A stretch of 64,000 nt of DNA, from the NCBI GenBank assembly GCA_002482525.1, contig DLGC01000018.1:149044-213043 (forward strand), given 5' to 3'. The position numbers and the translations under genes are program-made. Under the pieces are notes generated by a model. That model worked only from the letters and a program-made list of their open reading frames with translations, was not told the DNA's origin and searched no databases. Below, one piece after another: positions 56,177 to 63,358 of the stretch (its first letter is position 1; each line of letters opens with the position of its first letter). The DNA is from Propionibacteriaceae bacterium UBA7704. GTDB taxonomy: Bacteria; Actinomycetota; Actinomycetes; Propionibacteriales; Propionibacteriaceae.

Positions 56177-56962
56177 TTAGGTGAGGAGCGGGACGCAGCC
56201 GCGGGCGATTCGTCCGTCAGCCAGCTGGGTCTGGGTGAGCTTCACCTCGACGCCGTACACCTGCCGCAGGCTGTCTTCGGTGACCGTCTCCAGCGGAGTG
56301 CCGATGTCGAATCCGCCCGGACGCAGCAGCGCCACCTTCGAGCCGCACCAGAAGGCGTGGTCAGGGACATGGGTGGTCATCACCACACCAAGGCCGGATT
56401 CGGCCAGCGCGTTCACCCGACTCAACACCCGCATCTGATTGCCGAAGTCGAGATTGGAGGTGGGCTCGTCCATCACCAGCAACTTCGGGCGCTGCGTCAA
56501 AGCCCGGGCGATGAGCACCATTTGGCGCTCACCCCCACTGATCTCGGTGTAGACCCGATCGGCCAAATGGGAGATGCCGAGCAGCTCCATGGCCTCCTCG
56601 GCGATGGCGACGTCAGCGGCCGAGGGGGTGGCGAACGTTCCCAAATGGGCCGTGCGTCCCATGAGCACCACCTGCTCGGCGCGGAACGGGAACGGCGGGG
56701 TGTGTGCCTGCGGCACATAGCCGATCACTTGGGCGAAGCGCTTCCGCGACCAGCCGCGCAGGTCCTCGCCATCGACGGTCATGGAACCGCCCTTGAGTGG
56801 CAGGAACCCCAACAGGGTCTTGAACAAGGTGGTCTTGCCCACCCCGTTCGGTCCGAGCAGGCACAGCACCTCACCGCTGGACACATCGAAGGAGATGGCG
56901 TCGATCACGGTGCGCGAGCCATAGCCGCAGGCGGCGTCACGGACGGCCAATCGGGTCACCAT
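56177..56962 (-). CDS. FecE-type ABC transporter ATPase
   Basis: A 261-aa ATPase from ATG 56962, just before the permease stop, with AAGGGA upstream. Walker A is LGPNGVGKTTLFKTLLGFLP (about 39-58), the Q-loop region is IGYVPQAHTPPFPFRAEQVV, the signature is EISGGERQMVLIARAL, Walker B is LLVMDEPTSNLDFGNQ and the switch histidine is VMTTHVPDHAF. The pattern belongs to siderophore/cobalamin/haem importers. It belongs to the permease-ATPase-binding protein-radical SAM operon. Confidence 0.92.
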   Translation of the reverse strand: MVTRLAVRDAACGYGSRTVIDAISFDVSSGEVLCLLGPNGVGKTTLFKTLLGFLPLKGGSMTVDGEDLRGWSRKRFAQVIGYVPQAHTPPFPFRAEQVVLMGRTAHLGTFATPSAADVAIAEEAMELLGISHLADRVYTEISGGERQMVLIARALTQRPKLLVMDEPTSNLDFGNQMRVLSRVNALAESGLGVVMTTHVPDHAFWCGSKVALLRPGGFDIGTPLETVTEDSLRQVYGVEVKLTQTQLADGRIARGCVPLLT

Positions 56963-58026
56963 GCGTCGCGTCCCTTCACCAGCAGGAACATGAAGAAGGG
57001 TGCACCGATGATTGCGGTCAGGATGCCGAGCGGCACCTCGGTGGGAAAGGCGGTTCGCGCGATGTCGTCGACAATCACCAGATAGCCCGCCCCGATCAAC
57101 AGCGATGCCGGCAGCAGCACCCGGGCATCGGGACCCACCAGAAGGCGAGCCAGATGCGGAATGATCAGCCCGACCCAGCCGATCATGCCGGCCACTGCGA
57201 TCGAGCTGGAGGTGAGCAAAGTGGCGCACACAATGAAGATCAGCCGAATAGTCCGGGTATTCACCCCGAGTGCTTGGGCCTCTTCTTCGCCGAACGACAG
57301 CACATTGAGTTTCCAGCGCAGCAGGAACATCGGCACCACCCCCACCAGGAATGGTGCGATCAGCACGAAGAACTCGTTGTTGCTGACCGACGACAGTCCA
57401 CCCATCAGCCAGAAGGTGATCTCGGGGAGCTTGTTGTTCGGGTCGGCGACGAACTTGGTGATGGAAATGAAGGCGCTGAACATCGCTTGGACGACCATGC
57501 CGGTAAGCACCAGCACCAACACCGCGTTGCTGCCGCGTCCGATGCTGTTGCCGAGGGCGTAGGTGATGCCGACCGCGATCAGCCCACCGACGAAGGCGCT
57601 GAGCTCGATGCCGACGGTGGAGAAGTCCATCAGGATCGCCATCGCCGCCCCGAACCCGGCGCCGGCGGCCGCCCCCAGGATGTCGGGGGAGACCATCGGG
57701 TTCTTGAAGATGCCCTGATAGGCGGTGCCGGAGGTGGCCAGCGCAGCGCCGACCAGCAGCGCGATGCCGATCCGCGGCAGGCGCACATTGAACACCACCA
57801 TCTCGGTGGCGCTCGGCCAGGTTTGCGGCCAGCCGAGCAGATGCCCGAAGAACACGGTGAACAGATCCGGCAACGGGATCGCGTACCGCCCCAGGGTGAA
57901 GGACGCCAACAAGGCGACCACAGGCAAGACCGCCAGAATCGCCAGAATGGGAACCGCCCGGCGTGGCCGGGCCGGCCTCGGCGTGGCTTCGACCGCCGGG
58001 TCGCGAGTGAGGGTGTCAGCGGACAT
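56956..58026 (-). CDS. FecCD-type ABC transporter permease
   Basis: A 356-aa permease with about ten transmembrane helices. Family blocks are FNVRLPRIGIALLVGAALATSGTAYQ-like in RLPRIGIALLVGAALATSG, GTAYQGIFKNPMVSPDILGA, LGVNTRTIRLIFIVCATLLT and the coupling segment GMIGWVGLIIPHLARLLVGP with HARLLV-like residues. It is the first gene of the operon. The importer moves a metal complex from the binding protein to the cytoplasm. Confidence 0.92.
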   Translation of the reverse strand: MSADTLTRDPAVEATPRPARPRRAVPILAILAVLPVVALLASFTLGRYAIPLPDLFTVFFGHLLGWPQTWPSATEMVVFNVRLPRIGIALLVGAALATSGTAYQGIFKNPMVSPDILGAAAGAGFGAAMAILMDFSTVGIELSAFVGGLIAVGITYALGNSIGRGSNAVLVLVLTGMVVQAMFSAFISITKFVADPNNKLPEITFWLMGGLSSVSNNEFFVLIAPFLVGVVPMFLLRWKLNVLSFGEEEAQALGVNTRTIRLIFIVCATLLTSSSIAVAGMIGWVGLIIPHLARLLVGPDARVLLPASLLIGAGYLVIVDDIARTAFPTEVPLGILTAIIGAPFFMFLLVKGRDAW

Positions 58027-58156
58027 GGCTCACCTCCTGAAGCGTCATTGGGTGGTTCCGAGAACTCGGATGGAATCAATTTCCGAATCCGTAGATACGG
58101 ACTCGTGGCCAGATAGTTGCAGAAGCTGCGACTCACGAGAAGAGGGTCTTAGCGGC

Positions 58157-58192
58157 GTTACATGATCGACCATCGGTGTTACATGGTTGACA
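58157..58192 (+). promoter_or_regulatory. Phased direct repeats over the -35 region of the methyltransferase promoter
   Basis: GTTACATGATCGAC (58157-58170) and GTTACATGGTTGAC (58178-58191) are direct repeats with starts 21 bp apart, two helical turns. The second overlaps TTGACA (58187-58192), a perfect -35 hexamer, while no good -10 follows at the usual distance. This combination suggests a regulated promoter with a tandem binding site. The rest of 58027-58238 contains small dyads (CCGAG-AA-CTCGG near 58,070; GCAG-AAG-CTGC near 58,122) and must hold the leftward promoter of the importer operon as well. Confidence 0.5.
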
Positions 58193-58238
58193 AATCGGCC
58201 TGCTTGCCTGTGACACGAACACAGCCCGAGGAGGAACC

Positions 58239-58859
58239 GTGAGTCCATTCGATGCGGTGCATTTCAATGACAAGATCATGAAAGGCGTCTTCGCCAAGAT
58301 CTATCCGGTGATCGCCGAGGATCTGCTCAATCGCTGCGGCATTCGCAGCGGGCTGTGTCTGGACCTGGGCGGGGGGCCGGGCATGCTGGCCGTCCGCCTG
58401 GCCGAGATCAGCGACCTGCAGGTGATCGTGGTCGACCCCGTGCCCGAGTGCATCGAACTCGCTGAGGAGAACGCCGCCGAGCATGGCAGGTGCGATCAGG
58501 TCAGCGCGCAACTGGGCCAGGCCGAGAAACTCAACTTCGCCGAGGGATCGGTCGATCTGGTCGTCAGCCGGGGGTCGGTCTACTTCTGGAATGACCAAGC
58601 CGAGGGCTTTCGTGAGATCTACCGGGTGCTGCGTCCGGGCGGCTGGGCGTTCATCGGCGGCGGCTTCGGTAATGCCGAACTGCGTGACGAGATCTTGGCC
58701 ACCATGGCCGATGACGCCGAATGGAAGTCCGGACGCGCCGAGCGCGCCGCCAAGTTCCCGCCGTCCTACTTCGAAGCACTCCTGGCCGAGGTCGGCATCG
58801 AGGGCACCGTCGACATCAGCGACAGCGGAAGCTGGACGATTTTCACCAAGGCGGCCTGA
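58239..58859 (+). CDS. Class I SAM-dependent methyltransferase
   Basis: A 206-aa enzyme from GTG 58239, after GAGGAGG. SAM-binding motif I is CLDLGGGPGMLAVRLAEI (about 40-57), the acidic motif II end is VIVVDPVPECIELAEENA, motif post-II is GQAEKLNFAEGSVDLVVSRG and motif III is VLRPGGWAFIGGGFG. There is no clear substrate domain beyond the C-terminal helices. It is divergent from the importer/radical SAM operon and 2 bp upstream of the LLM oxidoreductase gene. A modification step on the imported or synthesised compound is plausible. Confidence 0.88.
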   Translation: MSPFDAVHFNDKIMKGVFAKIYPVIAEDLLNRCGIRSGLCLDLGGGPGMLAVRLAEISDLQVIVVDPVPECIELAEENAAEHGRCDQVSAQLGQAEKLNFAEGSVDLVVSRGSVYFWNDQAEGFREIYRVLRPGGWAFIGGGFGNAELRDEILATMADDAEWKSGRAERAAKFPPSYFEALLAEVGIEGTVDISDSGSWTIFTKAA

Positions 58860-58861
58860 GG

Positions 58862-59869
58862 GTGCACAGCTACGCGCTGTTCGCGAACTTCGAGAACCCC
58901 TTCGGCGATACCGGCCAGGCCTTTGCAGAGTCGGTGGCCTCGGTGATGCATGCCGAAACCCTCGGCTTCGAACAGGTGTGGATCACTGAGCACCACTTCA
59001 ACGAGTTCAGCGTGAGCTCGTCGATTTTTGCGCTGTTGGCGCATTTGGCGGCCCGCACCAGTCGGATCGCGCTCGGCGCCGGAGCGGTGTTGCTGCCTTT
59101 CCACGATCCGATTCGGGTTGCCGAGGATGCCGCCACGGTTGATGCCATCTCCGGTGGTCGGCTGCTGCTGGGCGTGGGCCGGGGTGGACCCTTCCCCGAC
59201 CAGTTCCGACACTTCGGAGTCAGCAACGATGACAGCCGCTCGCGACTGTTCGAGGCGCTCGACCTGCTGGAGCGGATCTTCGCCGACACCGAGGTGGATT
59301 TCGACGGCGAGCACTATCGCTATCACAACCTGTCGGTGTATCCGCGGCTGAACAGGTCACGATTGCCGATCTGGCTGGCGAGCAGTACGCCGGAGAGCGT
59401 GGCGCTGGCTGCCGAACGCGGCTACGGCCTGATGGGTGCCTCGGCCGCGCCGAGTTCGAAGCTCCGCAGCGTGATGGATACCTATGCCGCCGCCGGCCCC
59501 GTGGCGGCGCCCCCCTTCGTTGCGGCGCGCTATTTGCTCTGTGCCGAGGACCATAGCCGTGCGAGAGCTGAAGCGCTGCCGTTCATTCGCGACTTTGGCA
59601 AGAACATGCGCGCCGCTATTCGGCAGATCCCTGCACGCGGCGGCCTGCGCCCTTTCGGCGAAGCCGAAACAGCGTTCGACGAGGAAGCGCTGCTGGCTAA
59701 AGCCATCGTCGGAGACCCGGCTGCCTGCATCGACCAATGCCAAGCGCTCCAGGAGGAGTTGGGAAGCTACCCCGTCACCCTGCTGCTGAAACCCGCCTCC
59801 TACGACCCCGAGGCAAACCGCCGCTCCCTAACCCTCTTCGCCGAGCAGGTACGCCCCCACCTGACCTGA
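58862..59869 (+). CDS. LLM-class flavin-dependent oxidoreductase (luciferase-like)
   Basis: A 335-aa protein from GTG 58862, two bases after the methyltransferase stop. It is a TIM-barrel FMN (or F420) enzyme with VWITEHHFNEFSVSSS (HH motif), TSRIALGAGAVLLPFHDPIR, EDAATVDAISGGRLLLGVGR, and the later LPIWLASSTPESVALAAERG. It belongs to the alkanal monooxygenase-like subgroup, not the nitrilotriacetate group. It forms a two-gene operon with the methyltransferase. The substrate is unknown, and together with the divergent operon it implies oxidative tailoring or release of the cargo molecule. Confidence 0.87.
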   Translation: MHSYALFANFENPFGDTGQAFAESVASVMHAETLGFEQVWITEHHFNEFSVSSSIFALLAHLAARTSRIALGAGAVLLPFHDPIRVAEDAATVDAISGGRLLLGVGRGGPFPDQFRHFGVSNDDSRSRLFEALDLLERIFADTEVDFDGEHYRYHNLSVYPRLNRSRLPIWLASSTPESVALAAERGYGLMGASAAPSSKLRSVMDTYAAAGPVAAPPFVAARYLLCAEDHSRARAEALPFIRDFGKNMRAAIRQIPARGGLRPFGEAETAFDEEALLAKAIVGDPAACIDQCQALQEELGSYPVTLLLKPASYDPEANRRSLTLFAEQVRPHLT

Positions 59870-59875
59870 TCGCAG

Positions 59876-59923
59876 TTGTGTGCTAGATCCTCCCCCGTAG
59901 TCGGTGGAGGATCTAGCACACAA
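59876..59923. terminator. Perfect 18-bp inverted repeat between convergent genes
   Basis: TTGTGTGCTAGATCCTCC (59876-59893) pairs fully with GGAGGATCTAGCACACAA (59906-59923), with a 12-base loop. It lies 7 bases after the LLM gene stop and 16 bases before the stop of the convergent gene, so it should serve as a two-way terminator. Confidence 0.75.
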
Positions 59924-59938
59924 ACTGGCTAGCGCCGG

Positions 59939-60628
59939 CTAGCGCCGGGTGCGCAGGGTGTGGAGGGCGCGGGCCATGATGGTGGGGTCGGGGGCGTCGG
60001 TGAGCGGATCGAGGGTGGCGATGCGCATGTGCGACGGCGCTGCGGGGATCAGCCAGGTGTGGGGCAACAGCGGGTCGTCAGGCTCGAGCGAATCCAGTTG
60101 CGAGGGCGTGGGCAGTTCGGCCTTGATGCCGATGGCGGAGTACTCGCCGTCGGTGGCGGTGAGCATCGACGTCATCAGAGACTCAGACCAGGAGACCAGG
60201 TACTTGCCGCGGTGGCGCTCCCCCGGGGTGCGGAATCGTGCCGGAACGCTCAACCCAGCGGCTTGGCAGCACACCTCGATAGGGTTCGGATCCTCGGCGG
60301 TGCCTGAGTTCGCCAATCGCAGCGCCACCGGACCTACCTTCGGGCCGTGAAATGCCAGACTGATCGGCATCCGGTCCGTTCCTTCGAGGCGGGCCAGCCA
60401 GTTCGTGGCGGTGCCCTCGACGGCCACGTCGGCGCCGACGAGTTGGGAGGTGCTGGTGAACGCGCCCGATTCAGCCAGGACGCTGCGTCCGACGAAGGCA
60501 CAACCGTCGCCCTCCAAGAGCCCGGCTATGGCCGCCAGCGACGCCATCACGTCGTTGCGGGTGAAGACGAACACCGACAGGTGTGGGGTGTTGGGCCACA
60601 CTCGCGTCGCTTCGACTCTGCTCACCAT
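59939..60628 (-). CDS. Hypothetical protein, about 229 aa
   Basis: I do not recognise this protein. ATG 60628 is chosen; TTG 60649 seven codons upstream is an alternative, and neither has a clear ribosome site. The sequence looks like a soluble alpha/beta protein, with stretches such as HLSVFVFTRNDVMASLAAIA, GCAFVGRSVLAESGAFTST and GKYLVSWSESLMTSMLTATD. There are no membrane segments and no signal. The region near 200 contains LLPHTWLIPAAPSHM. Single gene, convergent with the LLM gene. Codon use is typical of the chromosome. Confidence 0.6.
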   Translation of the reverse strand: MVSRVEATRVWPNTPHLSVFVFTRNDVMASLAAIAGLLEGDGCAFVGRSVLAESGAFTSTSQLVGADVAVEGTATNWLARLEGTDRMPISLAFHGPKVGPVALRLANSGTAEDPNPIEVCCQAAGLSVPARFRTPGERHRGKYLVSWSESLMTSMLTATDGEYSAIGIKAELPTPSQLDSLEPDDPLLPHTWLIPAAPSHMRIATLDPLTDAPDPTIMARALHTLRTRR

Positions 60629-60703
60629 TGCAGACAACTGTGCGTCCAATCGGTTCGAATGTGAAGCCCTGAGCGTGGTCGGAGTTGCCGGATCGCGCTC
60701 CGA

Positions 60704-61195
60704 CTACTCCTGGCCGTCTTCGAAGTGGTAGTGCTCCATCGAAGCCGAGGTGAATCGTCCGATGAACTTCGCCGAGTGATGCTCAGGCTTCTTGGCAATG
60801 AAGTACCCCTGCTGCACAGCCCAATCGAGGACGCCTTGGCCGAGGGGGTATTTGGTCAGCAGCCCGGTGAGTTCGTTGGCTCGAATCCAGGCGCGTGCCT
60901 GTGCCTGGTCGACAAACACTCCGCTGGGAAATGAAGCGCCCGAGCCCTGGAAGATCCACACCTCATCGCGTTGGTCGAGCCACTCGACCTGCCAGCCGCT
61001 CTCCGCGAAGTAGCCTTCGGCGTCGGAGATTGACTCGACCCACGCGTCGTAGCCATCGCCGGTTCGCTCCCGGTCGGGATGGATGAGGATGAGCAGACCA
61101 CCGGTCGAGGCCGCATCCTCAACGATCTCCACGAACCATCCGGCGTGCTCGCCGGCGAGAATGCGCCCGAGCGCACCGATGCGGAGGTCACTCAT
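60704..61195 (-). CDS. DUF7710-like small protein
   Basis: A 163-aa soluble protein. The N-terminal half (about 1-60) has an alpha/beta pattern with GWFVEIVEDAASTGGLLILI and PDRERTGDGYDAWV. The C-terminal half reads SGVFVDQAQARAWIRANELT, then GLLTKYPLGQGVLDWAVQQG, which matches the short DUF7710 domain found in immunity-like and orphan proteins, followed by a His-rich tail (ASMEHYHFED). A GGAG sequence lies seven bases before ATG 61195. Function unknown. Confidence 0.6.
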   Translation of the reverse strand: MSDLRIGALGRILAGEHAGWFVEIVEDAASTGGLLILIHPDRERTGDGYDAWVESISDAEGYFAESGWQVEWLDQRDEVWIFQGSGASFPSGVFVDQAQARAWIRANELTGLLTKYPLGQGVLDWAVQQGYFIAKKPEHHSAKFIGRFTSASMEHYHFEDGQE

Positions 61196-61219
61196 CGATG
61201 GCTCCGTGGACGCACCGGT

Positions 61220-62494
61220 TCAGCCCTGCGGACGCAGGTAGTCCGCCCCACCCAGATACGGACGCAGCGCTTCGGGCACGTAGATCGAGCCATCGGCCTG
61301 CTGGTGGTTCTCCAGCAGCATGATGATCATGCGGGTCATCGCGCACAGGGTGCCGTTCAGGGTGGCCACCGAGCGCACCCCATCGGCGTCACGCAGGCGG
61401 ATGTTGAGCCGTCGGGCCTGGAACTCGGTGCAGTTGCTGGTCGAGGTGATCTCGCGGTATTTGTTCTGGGTGGGCAGCCAGCCGTAGCAGTCGTACTTGC
61501 GCGCGGCACTCAAGCCCAGGTCGCCGGAGGCCACTTCGAGCACCTCGAAGGGAATCTCGAGCGCGGTGATGAACTCCTTCTCAAAGCCCAGCAGTTTTTC
61601 GTGCTCGGCGGCGGCCTCGGCCGGATCGCAGTAGACGAACATCTCGACCTTGTCGAACCAATGCACCCGGAAGATGCCGCGGGTGTCTTTGCCGTAGGAG
61701 CCGGCCTCGCGGCGGTAGCAGGGGCTGTAGCCGACGTAGTGACGCGGCAGGGTCGCGGCGTCCAGGATCTCCTCGGAATGATAGGCGGCCAGCGCCACCT
61801 CCGAGGTACCGACCAGGTACAGGTCGTCATCGGGTAGGTGATAGACGTCCTGGGCGGCCTGACCCAGGAAGCCGGTGCCCTCCATCGCCGACGGCTTCAC
61901 CAGCGCCGGCGGCAATACGGGGGTGAAGCCCCAGCTCATCGCCTTGCTCAACGCCAAGTTGATCAGCGCCAACTCCAACTGGGCGCCCACCCCGGTGAGG
62001 AAGTAGAACCGCGACCCCGACACCTTGGCACCGCGCTCCATGTCGATGGCACCCAGCATTTCGCCGAGTTCCAGGTGGTCGCGGGGGGTGAATCCTTCGG
62101 CTTCGAAATCCCGAGGGGCGCCGATGACTTCCTTGACGACGAAGTCGTCTTCGCCGCCGATGGGAACATCGTCGAAGACCGGGTTCGGAAGCTGTTTGAT
62201 GAGTTCGTCGAAGCGCGCTCCGGCCTCATTCGCTGCAGCCTCGGCCTGCTTCACGGCGCTGGAAAGCTCCTTGGTGCGGGTCAGCAGAACCGCCTTTTCC
62301 TCGCCTTTGGCCTGGGCAACCTGCTTGCCGAGATCCTTCTGCTCGGCGCGCTGCGCCTCGAAGGAAGCGATCGCTGCCCGTCGGGCCTCATCGGCGAGAA
62401 CCAGATCATCCACCAGTTCCACGGACTCCCCTCGCGCCTTCTGGGCGCGACGGAGCAGGTCAGGGTCGGTGCGTAGCAGCTTGGGATCAATCAC
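61220..62494 (-). CDS. serS: Seryl-tRNA synthetase
   Basis: A 424-aa class II synthetase. The N-terminal coiled-coil arm (about 30-105) is rich in Glu/Lys/Ala heptads. Motif 2 is GYSPCYRREAGSYGKDTRGI, with FRVHWFDKVEMFVY; motif 3 begins at NGTLCAMTRMIIMLLENHQQ. The serine/adenylate segment ITSTSNCTEFQARRLNIRLR is present. It charges tRNA-Ser. GTG 62494 lies six bases after a -10 box, so the mRNA is probably leaderless. Confidence 0.95.
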   Translation of the reverse strand: MIDPKLLRTDPDLLRRAQKARGESVELVDDLVLADEARRAAIASFEAQRAEQKDLGKQVAQAKGEEKAVLLTRTKELSSAVKQAEAAANEAGARFDELIKQLPNPVFDDVPIGGEDDFVVKEVIGAPRDFEAEGFTPRDHLELGEMLGAIDMERGAKVSGSRFYFLTGVGAQLELALINLALSKAMSWGFTPVLPPALVKPSAMEGTGFLGQAAQDVYHLPDDDLYLVGTSEVALAAYHSEEILDAATLPRHYVGYSPCYRREAGSYGKDTRGIFRVHWFDKVEMFVYCDPAEAAAEHEKLLGFEKEFITALEIPFEVLEVASGDLGLSAARKYDCYGWLPTQNKYREITSTSNCTEFQARRLNIRLRDADGVRSVATLNGTLCAMTRMIIMLLENHQQADGSIYVPEALRPYLGGADYLRPQG

Positions 62495-62500
62495 GCTGAA

Positions 62501-62506
62501 ATCCTA
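62501..62506 (-). promoter_or_regulatory. -10 box TAGGAT for a leaderless serS transcript
   Basis: On the minus strand TAGGAT is followed by exactly six bases (TTCAGC) and then GTG 62494. The arrangement equals that before the genes at 37172 and 38604. Confidence 0.5.
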
Positions 62507-62534
62507 TCTCCCGGTTCGGGGTGCGGGTTTCGGT

Positions 62535-62623
62535 CCCTCGACCCTTCGACAGGCTCAGGGAGCGGGGGGTGTGGTCGTCCATGGCGCTGTGTCGGTTCTG
62601 CGTTGGCTGGGCTTGTCGAAGCC
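62535..62623. repeat. Fragments of a common extragenic repeat (TTCGACAGGCTCAGGG type)
   Basis: CTCGACCCTTCGACAGGCTC with AGGGAGCGGGGGG (62537-62567), and the related GGGCTTGTCGAAGCCC (62609-62624), are two halves of a short, widely distributed actinobacterial extragenic palindrome. They fill the gap between the nitroreductase stop and the serS promoter. Confidence 0.5.
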
Positions 62624-62629
62624 CGCTCG

Positions 62630-63355
62630 TCAGCTGGTCGTTCGGCTGCGCGCGAGCGCAACCGGCGGATGGTCGGCGCGAAACTGGTTCACCGCGGCCT
62701 CGGACGGGTAGCCCAGCGCGAGACCGGTGAGCAGCTTGTAAGGACGCGCAATGTCGAACTCGGCGTCGATCAAGCGTCGCCAGGTCGCCAGCACGCCCAA
62801 GGCACACGAACCCACCTGGTGGGCGGTGGCCGACAGCATCAGCGTCTGCATCATCAAACCGGCATCCTGGGCCGAGAACGGCAGCAGGCCGCCATGGGCG
62901 AACACCCAGATCACCGTCGGTGCCCCGAAGAACTCGCAGTTGCGTCGATTCCAGGCGTCGCGACCATCCCGGTCGCCGCGTTCGATGCCGAGATGCTGGT
63001 ACAGCCCGACGCCGACCTTCACACTGCGCGGACGCAGGTCGTCGGGGTAGCGGCCCCAGGTCTTGAAGTCGCCGTCCGGCAGCCGGCCAGTCAATGCGGC
63101 CTTCACGAAAGCCGTCGGTTTGCGGCGATACATGCCCAAGGCGGCGTCGAACTCCGCGACGTAGGCGCCGCGCAGCCGCTCGAGCTGGGCGCCGCTGGCC
63201 ACGGCCAGCGTGTAGCCGCGGGTATTGCTCCAACTCGGGGCGTAGCGGGCGTCGTCGAGAATCTCGGCGAGGGTCTGTTCGGGAATCGGGTCGGGGCGAA
63301 AGTCCCGAACGCTGTACCGGGATTTCAGCAGTTCGGTGAACTCATTCGACCGCAT
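62630..63355 (-). CDS. Nitroreductase-family oxidoreductase
   Basis: A 241-aa FMN-dependent enzyme. The FMN-binding N-terminus is LLKSRYSVRDFRPDPIPEQT (about 9-28), followed by ILDDARYAPSWSNTRGYTLA. The second FMN segment is DAGLMMQTLMLSATAHQVGS, and GLALGYPSEAAVNQFRAD is the usual end. It reduces nitro compounds, quinones or flavins with NAD(P)H. It starts three bases after the pheA stop region and is likely co-transcribed with it. Confidence 0.87.
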   Translation of the reverse strand: MRSNEFTELLKSRYSVRDFRPDPIPEQTLAEILDDARYAPSWSNTRGYTLAVASGAQLERLRGAYVAEFDAALGMYRRKPTAFVKAALTGRLPDGDFKTWGRYPDDLRPRSVKVGVGLYQHLGIERGDRDGRDAWNRRNCEFFGAPTVIWVFAHGGLLPFSAQDAGLMMQTLMLSATAHQVGSCALGVLATWRRLIDAEFDIARPYKLLTGLALGYPSEAAVNQFRADHPPVALARSRTTS

Positions 63356-63358
63356 GGA

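Noticed and set aside
58027..58238. Cobalamin or SAM riboswitch before the importer or methyltransferase gene
   Set aside because: Only small local dyads are present; I found none of the conserved cobalamin-box or SAM-riboswitch core sequences and the region is short for a cobalamin aptamer shared between divergent genes.
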